Source: JAHFUI01 sp039931615 (GTDB lineage Bacteria > Acidobacteriota > Vicinamibacteria > Vicinamibacterales > CAVVIG01). Taken from it: a stretch of DNA of 64,000 nt. Made by a program: the position numbers and the translations under genes. This document shows positions 17,104 to 28,511 of this stretch, in pieces. Where the stretch lies: contig JBDTRR010000013.1 in NCBI GenBank assembly GCA_039931615.1, positions 33,410 to 97,409 on the forward strand. Reading direction: 5' to 3'. Below the pieces are notes generated by a model that worked only from the letters and a program-made list of their open reading frames with translations, was not told the DNA's origin and made no database searches. Numbering within the stretch: the stretch's first letter is position 1; each line of letters opens with the position of its first letter.

Positions 17104-18071
17104 CCAGCCAGCTGCAGGCGTTCCTTCAGTTCCTGCGGTTGAATGAGAACGCCTCGGCGCACACGGTGCGCGCCTATGAGAGCGATCTGTCGCAGCTGCT
17201 GGCACACGCCGCCGGCCGGGCCGGCGTCGCGCCGATCGATCTGCAACCCGCCGACCTCGATCGGGCCGGGATCCGCGCATTCCTGGCCCACCTTCAGGAG
17301 CAGAAGCAGTCGCGGGCGACGGCGGCGCGCAAACTGGCGGCGGCCCGGACGTTCCTCCGCTACCTGCGCCGGGAAGGCGTCATCGAGACCGATCCGGGCG
17401 CGCTGATCGGGACGCCGAAGCGCGAGGTGCGGATGCCGGCGCACCTGTCCGAGGCGGAGATGGCGGCGCTGATTGCGGCGCCGGCCGAAGACGCACCGCT
17501 CGGCCGCCGCGACCACGCGATTCTCGAGCTGTTCTACGCGTCGGGGCTGCGGCTCAGCGAGCTGGTCGGGCTCGATCTCGACGATGTGAACCTGAGCGGG
17601 CGGATGGTGCGGGTGCTGGGCAAGGGCGGCAAGCAGCGGCTCGTCCCGTTCAATGTCAGCACCGCGACGGCGATCCGCACGTATCTGAACGATCGCGAGG
17701 TGTTGACGCGGCGCGGTCCGGCTTCAGCCGGATCCCGGGCGCCGTCCGCCCGCGTCCGCGTCCGGGCCGACCGCGGCCTGCAGCAGCCGCTGTTCGTCAA
17801 CTATCGGGGCGCGCGGCTGACGGTGCGGAGCGTCGATCGACTGGTGCGGAAGTATGTGGCGGCGACCAGCACGCGGCTGGGGATCAGTCCGCACGCGCTG
17901 CGGCATTCGTTCGCGACTCACCTGTTGCAGCGCGGCGCCGACCTCCGCTCGATCCAGGAACTGCTCGGCCATGCCCGATTGAGCACGACGCAGCGCTACA
18001 CGCACGTCGATGTCGCCAGGTTGCTCGAGGTCTACAACAAGGCGCATCCCAGGGCGACGGGGAAGAGCTGA
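17100..18071 (+). CDS. xerC: tyrosine recombinase XerC/XerD
   Basis: Resolves chromosome dimers at dif. 323 residues: a SAM-like N-terminal core-binding domain (1-95) and a catalytic domain with R151, K175, H265, R268, H291 and the nucleophile Y300 all visible. It is about 25 residues longer than usual. The excess (about 204-228, RGPASAGSRAPSARVRVRAD) sits between the catalytic Lys strand and HALRHSF and contains a palindrome also found in trmFO. Order topA-trmFO-xerC is the common one; hslV, usually next, lies 12 kb away. XerC versus XerD cannot be decided from sequence alone. Confidence 0.93.
   Translation: MTSQLQAFLQFLRLNENASAHTVRAYESDLSQLLAHAAGRAGVAPIDLQPADLDRAGIRAFLAHLQEQKQSRATAARKLAAARTFLRYLRREGVIETDPGALIGTPKREVRMPAHLSEAEMAALIAAPAEDAPLGRRDHAILELFYASGLRLSELVGLDLDDVNLSGRMVRVLGKGGKQRLVPFNVSTATAIRTYLNDREVLTRRGPASAGSRAPSARVRVRADRGLQQPLFVNYRGARLTVRSVDRLVRKYVAATSTRLGISPHALRHSFATHLLQRGADLRSIQELLGHARLSTTQRYTHVDVARLLEVYNKAHPRATGKS
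17717..17732. repeat. palindromic 16-mer inside xerC
   Basis: TCCGGCTTCAGCCGGA, the same word as in trmFO but read in another frame (GPASAG). Confidence 0.9.
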
Positions 18072-18078
18072 CGATTAA

Positions 18079-18171
18079 ACAATTCACAATTCACAATTCA
18101 CAATTCACAATTCACAATTCACAAAAGACGAACGGCGAATTCTTGTGAATTGTAAATTCTTGTGAATTGTA
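18079..18171. repeat. 7-bp and 17-bp tandem repeats between convergent genes
   Basis: ACAATTC six times (18079-18120), then AATTCTTGTGAATTGTA twice (18138-18154 and 18155-18171). The second array contains TTGTGAATTGT, the complement of the first, so a long hairpin can form between the xerC and ntrC-like stops. Confidence 0.92.
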
Positions 18172-18190
18172 AATTGCAAATCGTGAATCA

Positions 18191-19627
18191 TTAATGGCCC
18201 GCCTGGCCGTGGTCCGCGGCGGCGGCCAGCGGCGATTCCAGCGGGGCGGCGCGGCGGCCGCGCGGGAAGTCGATCGCGAGAATCTTGATCTTGTAGTTCA
18301 TCACCCGCGGGCTGATCGACAGCAGCTCGGCGGCGTCCTTCTGGACCCAGTTCGACATCTTGAGCGCCTCGACCAGCGCGTGGCGTTCGATGTCTTCGAG
18401 CGGGATGCCGGTCGGCGGGATCTTCACGACTGACGCCTGATCGCGGCCGCTGCGGGCGGTCGGCAGTTCGCCGAGCTGCAGGTCGCCGATGCCGATCGAG
18501 CGGCCCTCGGCGAGCAGCATCGCCCGCTCGATGGTGTTTTCCAGCTCGCGGATGTTGCCCGGCCAGTTGTAGCGCATCAGCAGCTTCTGCGCGTCCGGGT
18601 CGATGCCGTCCATCTTCTTCTTCAGCTCGGCCGAGAAGCGCCGGATGAAGAAGGTGGCGAGCGGCACGATGTCGTCCTTGCGCTCGCGCAGCGGCGGCAT
18701 CTCGATCGACACCACCTTGAGCCGGTAATAGAGGTCCTCGCGGAACCGTCCGCTCTGGACCATGTCGCCGAGGTCGCGGTTGCTGGCGGCGATCAGGCGG
18801 ACGTCGACGCGCAGCGTCCGGGTGCCGCCCAGCCGCTCGAACTCGTGCTCCTGCAGCACCCGCAGGATCTTGGCCTGGGTGCTCGGGCTCATGTCGCCGA
18901 TCTCGTCCAGGAACAGGGTCCCGCCGTCGGCCTGCTCGAACCGGCCGATGCGCTGCTTGTCGGCGCCGGTGAACGCCCCCTTCTCGTGGCCGAACAGCTC
19001 GGACTCGAGCAGGTTCTCCTGCAGGGCGGCGCAGTTGACCTTGACGAAATTGCGCGCCGTGCGCAGGGAGTTGTGGTGGATCGCCCCGGCGATCAGCTCC
19101 TTGCCGGTGCCGGTCTCGCCCCCGATCAGGCAGGTGGTGTTGCTCTTGGCCACCTTCCTGACCATGTCGAGGACGCGCTTGAGCGCCTCGCTCGACCCGA
19201 TAATCCGATCGAACTCGTAAATGTCCTGCTGGGTGTGGCGGAGGTAGTCGAGCTCGTTCTTCATGCGCTTCAGTTCCAGCGCCTTCTCGATCTTGACCTC
19301 CATCTCCTCGATCTCGAACGGCTTCTGGACGTAGTCGAACGCCCCGATCTTCATCGCCTCGACGGCGGTGGTGACCGAGCCGAACGCCGTCATCAGGATC
19401 ACCGCGGTGGTCGGATGCAGCGCCTTGGTCGTGCGCAGCACCTCGAGGCCGTCGCTGCCGCCCATCTTCAGGTCGCTCAGCACGACGTCGAAATAGCTGT
19501 CGTGCAGCCGCTCGATCGCGGCGTTGCCGTTGGACGCCTCGTCGACCTCGTGCCCGGCCTCGGTCAGGCCGCGGACCAGGCCGCGCCGCAGTGCGTCGTG
19601 ATCGTCGGCAATCAGAATTCTACCCAT
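18191..19627 (-). CDS. sigma54-dependent response regulator, NtrC family
   Basis: 478 residues: receiver domain (1-120, phospho-acceptor D52, switch Lys in YVQKPF), AAA+ domain (about 145-385; Walker A GGETGTGKE, GAFTGA loop that contacts sigma54, Walker B TLFLDEIGD, arginine finger region FREDLYYRL) and a C-terminal Fis-type helix-turn-helix (VQKDAAELLSISPRVMNYKI). It activates sigma54 promoters when phosphorylated. It follows its probable kinase after 76 bases. Target genes are not shown by the window. Confidence 0.95.
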   Translation of the reverse strand: MGRILIADDHDALRRGLVRGLTEAGHEVDEASNGNAAIERLHDSYFDVVLSDLKMGGSDGLEVLRTTKALHPTTAVILMTAFGSVTTAVEAMKIGAFDYVQKPFEIEEMEVKIEKALELKRMKNELDYLRHTQQDIYEFDRIIGSSEALKRVLDMVRKVAKSNTTCLIGGETGTGKELIAGAIHHNSLRTARNFVKVNCAALQENLLESELFGHEKGAFTGADKQRIGRFEQADGGTLFLDEIGDMSPSTQAKILRVLQEHEFERLGGTRTLRVDVRLIAASNRDLGDMVQSGRFREDLYYRLKVVSIEMPPLRERKDDIVPLATFFIRRFSAELKKKMDGIDPDAQKLLMRYNWPGNIRELENTIERAMLLAEGRSIGIGDLQLGELPTARSGRDQASVVKIPPTGIPLEDIERHALVEALKMSNWVQKDAAELLSISPRVMNYKIKILAIDFPRGRRAAPLESPLAAAADHGQAGH

Positions 19628-19703
19628 CGGTGATCCTCGGACTGGGAGACTCGGAGTCTTGGTAAATCGGAACTTCGTAAATTGTCAATTGACGATCGGC
19701 CCG

Positions 19704-20876
19704 CTACTTGAACCATCCCGCCGCGTTCGTCATCGGCACCGTGATGCGGAACCGCGTGCCGGTCGCGGCGCTGCTGCTGACGTCGATGCGCCCGTCGTGC
19801 GCGTCGACGATCTTGCTCACGATCGCCAGACCCAGCCCGGTGCCGGTCGTCTTGGTCGTGAAGAACGGATTGAAGATCCGATCGGTCAGCTCGGCCGGCA
19901 CCCCCGGTCCGTTGTCGACGACGTCGACCACCACCGCGGGCGCCGCCGCGGTCTGGGTCGCCTCGTCTTCGGCGTAGGTGACCGCGGCCGTGATCGACAC
20001 CGCGCCGCGGCCGTTCAGCGCCTCGAAGGCATTGGTCAGCAGATTGGTGAAGACCTGGCAGAGCTGGTGGCTGTCGCCTTCAATCATCGGCAGGTCCGGC
20101 GCCAGGTCGAGCGTCACCGCGATGTCGCCGCGGCGCGTCTTGGTCTCCGCCAGGATGATCGCCTGGCGCAGCACGTCGGCCAGATCGGTGTGTTCCATCT
20201 GCAGCCGGATCGGCCGCACGAACTCGAGCATCTCGACGACGATGGCGTTGGCCAGCTTGGCCTCGCTCATGATGTCGGCGAGCAGCGACTGGGCGTCCTT
20301 CGAATCGGGCACCTGGCGGCGCAGCAGCCCGGCCATGACCTCGATGCCGGCGAGCGGATTCTTCAACTCGTGGGCGATGCCGGCGGCCATCTCGCCGAGC
20401 GACGCCAGCCGGTCGCGCAGCCGCTCGCGCTCTTCGATCTGCTCGACCCGCGTCAGATCCTTGAAGAACATCACGGCGCCGATCGCCTGGTTCTGATCGT
20501 CGCGGACCTGGGACAGCGTGTAGCCGATGACCCGGTCGATGTCCTTCAGCCGCACTTCGGCCCGGTTCGGCAGATGGCTCATCTCGAACGCGCCGGCCAG
20601 CGCCCGCACGGCGTCCGGCCGCTCGCGCAGGACCTCGGTGTAGGGCTGGCCGATGTCCTCGGGCCGTCTCGTCAGTGCGAAGATCCGGTACGCCTCGTCG
20701 TTCATCAGCGCGACCGTCCGGTCGCTGCGAAGCGCGATCACGCCGTTCCGCATGCTGGCGACGATATGCCGGAAGAACCGATCGTGCGGGACTGAACCGG
20801 ACCGCCCGGCCCGGCGCGGTGTCGGCGCTGCGGCACTGCGCGGGCGCACGGGAGACGGTTTGTTCAGGTCTGGCAT
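19704..20876 (-). CDS. soluble histidine kinase, NtrB-like
   Basis: 390 residues, no membrane segment. PAS domain (about 33-145), HisKA with the phospho-His H169 in GIAHELKNPL, and an HATPase domain with N box (NLLTNAFEAL), DNGPGVP and GTGLGLAIV. The PAS domain should sense a cytoplasmic signal. It is followed by the NtrC-type gene, making a two-gene sensor/regulator operon. Start at ATG 20876 gives a Pro/Arg-rich lead of 30 residues; ATG 20960 is an alternative. Confidence 0.93.
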   Translation of the reverse strand: MPDLNKPSPVRPRSAAAPTPRRAGRSGSVPHDRFFRHIVASMRNGVIALRSDRTVALMNDEAYRIFALTRRPEDIGQPYTEVLRERPDAVRALAGAFEMSHLPNRAEVRLKDIDRVIGYTLSQVRDDQNQAIGAVMFFKDLTRVEQIEERERLRDRLASLGEMAAGIAHELKNPLAGIEVMAGLLRRQVPDSKDAQSLLADIMSEAKLANAIVVEMLEFVRPIRLQMEHTDLADVLRQAIILAETKTRRGDIAVTLDLAPDLPMIEGDSHQLCQVFTNLLTNAFEALNGRGAVSITAAVTYAEDEATQTAAAPAVVVDVVDNGPGVPAELTDRIFNPFFTTKTTGTGLGLAIVSKIVDAHDGRIDVSSSAATGTRFRITVPMTNAAGWFK

Positions 20877-20930
20877 CGGCACGGCTCGATGATCCCAAGG
20901 GGCAAGGGGTGTGCCGCGAGAAGAGGGCGG

Positions 20931-20957
20931 CCGATTGCGAAAAGCGCATGCAATCGG
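20931..20957. promoter_or_regulatory. 8-bp inverted repeat upstream of the NtrB-like gene
   Basis: CCGATTGC (20931-20938) and GCAATCGG (20950-20957), perfect, 11 bases apart. It could be an operator or a leader hairpin. The gap 20877-21081 is otherwise empty and includes an AT-rich part near 20961-21010. Confidence 0.4.
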
Positions 20958-21081
20958 CATATTTCGTCTCAGGAGAAAATACGAGAATAACAGTAATGTA
21001 ATTCGACCACGTTTATGTCATTGGAAGTCGATTGTGAGCGCCGTGACCTGGCGCTTCCCGGCGGCCGGAGGAAGAGGCTCG

Positions 21082-23120
<2,039 letters not shown>

Positions 23121-23124
<4 letters not shown>

Positions 23125-23714
23125 TCACCCAGGGCTTTGGCGGCGGCGGCGAGTACCTGCGGGACGCGGAACGGTTTGGTCAGGTAGCCGGCGACGCCGA
23201 GATTGACCGCTTCGATCGCGCTCGATTCGGTGGAGTAGCCGGTGATGATCAGGACCGGCAGATCGGCCTTGTAGCGCTTCGCCTCGCGGATGACGGTCAG
23301 CCCGTCCATGCCGGGCATCCGCAGATCGGCGATCAGCAGATCGTAGGGATACAGCCGCATCCGTTCGAGCGCGGAGCGGCCGTCGGCGGCGACGTCGACG
23401 TCGTACTCGGCCAGCGCCAGCGTCTTGGCCAGCAGATCGCGGATGCTGGCCTCGTCGTCCACGACCAGGACGCGCGGGCGGGTCGTCCCGGAAGCCGGCC
23501 GCGCCGGAGTGGCGGGTGCGACGCGGACGGCGCCGCCGCCGCGCGGGCGCTGACTGTCCAGCCAGGCATCGATGTCGCGCTTGCGAAACCGCCATTGCCG
23601 CCCGACCCGGACCGCCGGGATCTTGCCGGCCTTGATCAGGCGATAGACGGTCCTCAGGTTGACTTGCAGGTATTCGAGGACTTCTTCGGTGGTGAGAAAC
23701 GTTTCGTCAATCAT
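23121..23714 (-). CDS. excisionase-like HTH fused to a receiver domain
   Basis: 197 residues. Residues 5-55 match the HTH_17/excisionase-type DNA-binding fold (LTTEEVLEYLQVNLRTVYRLIKAGKIPAVRVGRQWRF). After a Pro/Ala linker a receiver domain follows (about 80-197) with VVDDE, phospho-acceptor D130 in LIADLRMPGMDG, Thr in IITGYS and Lys in YLTKPF. In most response regulators the receiver comes first, so the order is reversed. It lies 54 bases after a large histidine kinase and overlaps an ABC-F gene, so all three probably form one operon. Confidence 0.93.
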
Positions 23715-23768
23715 GCGTCAGCGTCCGTGCCCTTCCATCGCCCGCGCGTGAATCCGCCGCCGGGTTCT

Positions 23769-25985
23769 TCAGGCGATCGGTTTCGGGTGCCCGCCCAGTA
23801 TCGTGGCTGGAACCGTATCGGTCAGTCCGCCCGCCGGCCACCGGATCGGCAGCTCGATCGTGAAGACCGCGCCGCCTCCAGGGTGGTTGGTGGCGACGAT
23901 CTCGCCGCCATGTTCCTGAACGATGCCGTAGGTAATCGCCAGGCCGAGGCCGGTGCCCTGGCCGACGTCCTTGGTCGTGTAGAACGGGTCGAAGATCCGC
24001 GACAGGACGTCTGAGGGGATCCCCTTCCCGGTATCCCGCACCGAGACGATCACCCGATCGCGGGCGGGCGAACCCTTGGTCCGGACTTCGATGCGGCCGC
24101 CGTGTGCGGTCGCGGCGATGGCGTGCTCGGCGTTCATCACGATGTTCAGGAATACCTGGTGCAGGAGCAGGGGGTCGCTCTGCACACGAGGTAGCTTCTC
24201 GTCATAGTGTCGCACGACTTCGATCGCTGCGGCACGGCAGCTCGGCGCGCGCAGCGCCAGGACCTTCTGGAGGACGACGTTGACGCTGACGGCGCGCCGG
24301 ACCAGCCGGCGCGATCCGGAAAAGGCGAGCAGGTTGCGGACGATCTTCGCGGCGCGGTCCGCTTCCCGGTAGATCGTCTGGACCTCGCGGCGCAGGCCGG
24401 CCGGAAACGCGCCGGTGACGCGCAGCAGCTCGAGGTGGCCGAGCACGCCCTGCAGCGGGTTGTTGAGCTCGTGCGCGATGCCGGCGATGAACTGGCCGAG
24501 CGCCGCCAGCTTTTCCGATTGGGTCAGCCGCAGCCGCAGCTCTTCCCGTTCCGCCTGCAGCTTGGCATGGGGTGTCAGATCGCGCGCCACCAGAACGCTG
24601 CCGACGCGCTCGCCCTCGTGGTTGCGCAGCGCCGTGACCGTGACGCCGAACGGACCCTTCAGGACCGGGTCAACGACCTCGAAGTTCACCGGGCCGTCGG
24701 CGTCCGACTGGGGATCGCCGGCGCCGTGCGCGGCCAGCCAGGCCCGCAGGTCGGGGCCGACGAACTCCTCCAGCGGACAGTCGATCAGCTGCTGACGGGT
24801 GCGGCCGACCCGGCTGGCGAAGGCGTGGTTGACGTGCACGATCCGGCCGCGCCGATCCCAGACCGCGACCAGGTGCGCGATCGAGTCGAAGGTATTTTCC
24901 AGCTCCCGCCGCGACCGCACCACGTCGTCGAGCAGCTGGATGTTTTCGATCGCGCTCGACAGCAGGCGACCGGCCTCGTCGGCCTGGTCGAGGAGCCCGG
25001 CCGCCCCCGACGATTCCGATCGAATGCCCTCGAACAGAATCGTGCCAAGCGCGCGCCGCGTGCCGTGCAGCGGCACGGTGATGGTCGAGGCCGCGCTGCC
25101 GCCGGCGCCCGGCTGGATCCCGGCGCGGGTCTGGCGCATCGCGCCGGCCGCCACCGAGAGCGGGTCGTCGGCCGGCACGCGCGCCAGGTTTCCAACGTGT
25201 TTGGGATCCGAGGAGGCGCGCCGGACCAGCTGGCGGGCGCGGCGATCGTGAAGCCAGACGACCGTGCGATCGGCGCCGAACACCGGATTGGCTCCCCGGC
25301 AGAATGATTCGAGGCCGGCCGACAGGTTCAGCGTCGTCGCCAGCACCGTCCCGACATCATCGAAGACGCGGCGGAGCTGGCGCTGCAGCGCGTCACTCTG
25401 CCGGAGCCGGAACAGCTCGAGCGCGGTGACGAAGGCATCGGCGACCGGGGCCAGGCCGGCGCCGGGAGGACCGGACCGAGGCAGACCGGTGACTCCAATC
25501 GCGAGCAGCCCCGGCCGATCCGCGCCCTGCGTCAACGGAAGCAGGACGGCCGATGGCGTGCCGAGCCGCGCCGACAGCTCCGGCATCCGTCGATCGGCAT
25601 CCAGTACAAAGGTGGGCGGCGTGCGCGACAGCGCCGCCGCGACGAATCGAGCTTCGGTTGCGGCCGGCGTCCAGGGCCCGTCCGGCTGTGCGCCCGGGCC
25701 GCGGCCGGAGGTCGGCTGCATCGCGCCGGTGCGCGCGTCGGGCTCGAACAACACCGAACAGACCCCGCCGGCGGCCTCGATCGCGCGCTGGTGGAGCACC
25801 GGTAGCACGTTGGCGAGGGTCGTCGACGTGGCCAGCAGGGTCAGGAGCGAGCGGGACGGCTCGGGGGCGGCGTCGCGCTGCGGCCGCGCCGCGCGGCCGA
25901 CCTGAGGTGGGCGCCTGGCGGGTCGCGGCTTCCCGCCCTTCGAGACGGAGACGGCGGTTCGAGGGAGGCGCGGCAAGCGGGCCAT
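23769..25985 (-). CDS. soluble multi-sensor histidine kinase (GAF-GAF-PAS)
   Basis: 738 residues without membrane segments. Residues 1-45 are basic and disordered-looking. Two GAF-like regions follow (about 45-195 and 200-350), then a PAS domain (about 362-475), HisKA with H505 in GIAHELNNPLQGV, and HATPase with NIVMNAEHAI, DTGKGIP and GTGLGLAIT. It should sense cytoplasmic ligands. It heads the operon with the HTH-receiver protein and the ABC-F ATPase and is divergent from an ECF sigma gene. The cognate regulator is most likely the HTH-receiver fusion. Confidence 0.94.
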   Translation of the reverse strand: MARLPRLPRTAVSVSKGGKPRPARRPPQVGRAARPQRDAAPEPSRSLLTLLATSTTLANVLPVLHQRAIEAAGGVCSVLFEPDARTGAMQPTSGRGPGAQPDGPWTPAATEARFVAAALSRTPPTFVLDADRRMPELSARLGTPSAVLLPLTQGADRPGLLAIGVTGLPRSGPPGAGLAPVADAFVTALELFRLRQSDALQRQLRRVFDDVGTVLATTLNLSAGLESFCRGANPVFGADRTVVWLHDRRARQLVRRASSDPKHVGNLARVPADDPLSVAAGAMRQTRAGIQPGAGGSAASTITVPLHGTRRALGTILFEGIRSESSGAAGLLDQADEAGRLLSSAIENIQLLDDVVRSRRELENTFDSIAHLVAVWDRRGRIVHVNHAFASRVGRTRQQLIDCPLEEFVGPDLRAWLAAHGAGDPQSDADGPVNFEVVDPVLKGPFGVTVTALRNHEGERVGSVLVARDLTPHAKLQAEREELRLRLTQSEKLAALGQFIAGIAHELNNPLQGVLGHLELLRVTGAFPAGLRREVQTIYREADRAAKIVRNLLAFSGSRRLVRRAVSVNVVLQKVLALRAPSCRAAAIEVVRHYDEKLPRVQSDPLLLHQVFLNIVMNAEHAIAATAHGGRIEVRTKGSPARDRVIVSVRDTGKGIPSDVLSRIFDPFYTTKDVGQGTGLGLAITYGIVQEHGGEIVATNHPGGGAVFTIELPIRWPAGGLTDTVPATILGGHPKPIA

Positions 25986-26036
25986 AGTACATCACGATCG
26001 CCCGGCCCGCCCGGGCGCCGGTAACCCTCCGCCAAA

Positions 26037-26065
26037 TTTAAAGTTACGGCGTGCAACCTTATAAT
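26037..26065 (+). promoter_or_regulatory. candidate promoter for the ECF sigma operon
   Basis: TTTAAA (26037-26042), 17 bases, perfect TATAAT (26060-26065). The -10 box covers the first possible ATG (26064), which argues for the later start at 26148. Confidence 0.55.
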
Positions 26066-26147
26066 GACGACTGTGCCCGCCAGGTCCCGGCCGTCCGCGG
26101 AAGCCGACCGTCTAACTGGTGAAGAGAATGGGCCCGCCGCGCTTCGC

Positions 26148-26726
26148 ATGACGTGGACGGACGAAGAACTCGTCGCTCGAACGACTGGCGGCGATGCCGA
26201 CAGCTTCAACGAGCTCATCCGTAGATGGGAACGTCCCATTTACGCGCTTGCGTACCGTCAAATCGGGCGCGACGAGGATGCGCGCGATATTTGCCAGGAT
26301 ACGTTCCTCCGGGCCTATCGCGCCTTGCACGGCTTCCGGGGGCAGGCCAAGTTCTCGTCGTGGCTGTATCGCATCGCGCTCAACCTCTGTCGCGACTGGA
26401 TGCGTCGCGAACGGCGGACGCCCGTCGTGCAGGCGCCCGAGGACATGGACTTGATGGATCTGGCTGCGGCACGGGAACCGTCGGAGTCGATCGAGGATCG
26501 GGTCGGTCGGCACGATCTGACACGGGCGGTGGAGCGGGCGATGGCGCTGCTGCCCGAAGAACAGCGTGTCGCGATCGTCTTGAAGGAGTATCAGGGCCTC
26601 ACCTTCCAGGAAATCGCCGATCTGCTCGGCTGTCCGCTGAGCACGGTAAAAACCCGGCTTTACCAGGGGTTGACGGTATTGCGACGTGAGCTGGCGCGCG
26701 CGGGCGTGTCGGCGGCGGCGCGTTGA
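26148..26726 (+). CDS. ECF-type RNA polymerase sigma factor
   Basis: 192 residues from ATG 26148. Region 2 includes DEDARDICQDTFLRAYRAL and FSSWLYRIALNLCRDWMR; region 4 includes LTFQEIADLLGCPLSTVKTRLYQGL. I chose 26148 because the chain then begins MTWTDEELVARTTGGD like other ECF factors. The upstream 84 bases are less coding-like and overlap a TATAAT box; the alternative ATG 26064 would add 28 residues. The anti-sigma gene follows after 9 bases, a classic sigma/anti-sigma pair. Confidence 0.94.
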   Translation: MTWTDEELVARTTGGDADSFNELIRRWERPIYALAYRQIGRDEDARDICQDTFLRAYRALHGFRGQAKFSSWLYRIALNLCRDWMRRERRTPVVQAPEDMDLMDLAAAREPSESIEDRVGRHDLTRAVERAMALLPEEQRVAIVLKEYQGLTFQEIADLLGCPLSTVKTRLYQGLTVLRRELARAGVSAAAR

Positions 26727-26735
26727 TCACACACC

Positions 26736-27569
26736 ATGGCTGACATTCTCTGCGGTTACACCGCCGACCGGGACGAAACGCTGACCGCCTACCTGTACGG
26801 CGAGATCGATCCGGCGCCGCGCGCCACGTTCGAAGGGCACATCGCCACCTGCGAGCGCTGCCGCAGGGAGCTGGCTGATCTCCAGGCGGTGCGCCTGCGC
26901 CTGTCCGAGTGGTCGGCACCCGAGCTGTCGCGTTCATTCGTCCGGATCCCGGCCGGCGCCGCGATTCAGTCCGATCTGCCGATGATCGGCCCGCGCAGCG
27001 GCGAGCCGGCGCGGGCGTCGAGCAGGATGCGCACCCTCCCGGTCTGGGCCCAGACGGCCGCGGCGCTGTTGTTCCTCGGCGTCTCGGCCGGGATCGCGAA
27101 TCTCGACGTGCACTACGGTCAGGACGGCCTCAGCATCCGCACTGGATGGTCGCGTCCGCCGGTAGCCCGCCAGGGACCGGCGCCGGCTGCCGTCGTGCCC
27201 GCGGCGGCGCCCTGGCGGGCCGATCTGACGGCGCTCGAGCGCCAGCTGCGCGCGGAGTTTCGCACCGCGACGTCGACCCCGCCGGCGCAGCCGGCGTCGG
27301 ATGCCGCGGCCGCGGTCGACGCGCAACTGCTGCGCCGGGTGCGCGCGCTGGTCGAGGACAGCGAACGCAAGCAGCAGAACGAGCTGGCGCTGCGGATCGC
27401 CGAGCTGGGGAACGAGTGGGAGACCAAGCGGAAGATCGATCTGAAGAACATCGACTGGAACCTGCAGGCGATCCAGAAGGACACCGGCTTCCGGATGTTG
27501 TCGGGGCAAAAGCAGATGCGGGCGTACATCGACAATACCGCGACGATCATGTCACGCACCCAGCGGTAA
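26736..27569 (+). CDS. zinc-finger anti-sigma factor, membrane-anchored
   Basis: 277 residues. The N-terminal part carries the zf-HC2 motif H-x3-C-x2-C (GHIATCERCRREL, about 40-53), which holds ECF sigma factors in the cytoplasm. One membrane segment near 99-122 (TLPVWAQTAAALLFLGVSAG). The extracytoplasmic part has a Pro/Ala-rich stretch and a long helix (about 195-265; DSERKQQNELALRIAELG), possibly the sensing region. It directly follows the sigma gene. Confidence 0.92.
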   Translation: MADILCGYTADRDETLTAYLYGEIDPAPRATFEGHIATCERCRRELADLQAVRLRLSEWSAPELSRSFVRIPAGAAIQSDLPMIGPRSGEPARASSRMRTLPVWAQTAAALLFLGVSAGIANLDVHYGQDGLSIRTGWSRPPVARQGPAPAAVVPAAAPWRADLTALERQLRAEFRTATSTPPAQPASDAAAAVDAQLLRRVRALVEDSERKQQNELALRIAELGNEWETKRKIDLKNIDWNLQAIQKDTGFRMLSGQKQMRAYIDNTATIMSRTQR

Positions 27570-27632
27570 CCGGACATGGGAACCGTGATGGGTGACGGGA
27601 CAGGACGGACATCGCGAGCAGGGAGGTTGGCC

Positions 27633-28502
27633 GTGAGCGGTAAGGTTTCGGCGATCATCGCGGGGCTGGCGCTCGGCGTCGCCGTCGCGCCGGTCTGGGC
27701 GCAGGGCGCCGGGCAGCAGGCGCAGGATCAGGGGCGGGGCAGCGCGCGGCGGCAGAATCAGCTGGCCCGGCAGCAGGCCGAGGCGCGCTACCAGGTGCTG
27801 GTCATGGAACGCGTACTCGAGGACGCCGTGGAACACGGCGCCAGTCTCTGGCGGGATCGGCTGCAGGTGGTGCTGCCGGCGCAGACGCTGCTCCTCGACA
27901 ACGCCCGCGTCATCGGCTACCGCATCGAGGACTACGGCGTCTTCTTCAACGTCGAGGTGCCGTCGCTCGAAACGACGATGACCTGGGCGGTGCGGACGCT
28001 CGACCAGAACGAGCTCGGACTGGAGAGCGCGATCAAGGCGGTCAGGGCGCACGTCGACGCCTCCGGCGACCCGAATCTCGATCAGGCCTGGCGGCGGGTC
28101 GAACTGCAGGTCGCTCCGCTCGGTGCGCCCGGCGGAGCCGGCGGCGATCTGAATGTCGCCGCCCGGACGGTGTCCGGATCCGCCGCCTTCGCGTCTGACG
28201 CTGCCGCGCCGGGCGATCCGACCGATCCGATCCTGAGCAATCCGGAAGAAGTCTTTCGCGCCGAAGTGGTGCAGTCGGTGATCGACAGCATGCTCGATCA
28301 CAGCTCCGCGCTCGGCCTCTCCGCCAACGAGTGGCTGACGATTGGCGCACGCCGCAACGAGGTCCGGCCCCGGATCGGACCGCTCGACAGCAAGGCGCCG
28401 ACGTTCGTCATCCGCGTGCGCGGCAGCGACCTGACGGCGTACCGTTCCGGACAGCTGTCCCGCGAGGACGCCATCAAGCGCGTCGAGGTGCGAGTGAACT
28501 AG
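27633..28502 (+). CDS. exported protein of unknown function in the sigma operon
   Basis: 289 residues from GTG 27633, chosen because GGGAGG stands six bases before it and a clean signal peptide follows (about 1-23, ending APVWA). An ATG at 27576 would add 19 residues. The mature part begins Gln/Arg-rich (QQAQDQGRG, ARRQNQLARQQ), then an alpha/beta region without recognised motifs. It lies 63 bases after the anti-sigma gene, so it may be a target or accessory of that system. Function unknown. Confidence 0.82.
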   Translation: MSGKVSAIIAGLALGVAVAPVWAQGAGQQAQDQGRGSARRQNQLARQQAEARYQVLVMERVLEDAVEHGASLWRDRLQVVLPAQTLLLDNARVIGYRIEDYGVFFNVEVPSLETTMTWAVRTLDQNELGLESAIKAVRAHVDASGDPNLDQAWRRVELQVAPLGAPGGAGGDLNVAARTVSGSAAFASDAAAPGDPTDPILSNPEEVFRAEVVQSVIDSMLDHSSALGLSANEWLTIGARRNEVRPRIGPLDSKAPTFVIRVRGSDLTAYRSGQLSREDAIKRVEVRVN

Positions 28503-28511
28503 AATACGCGG

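Noticed and set aside
12733..17280. A 1515-codon open frame antisense to topA and trmFO
   Set aside because: Its protein is Arg/Gly/Asp-rich without domains and mirrors two well recognised genes; GC-rich DNA commonly gives such open antisense frames.
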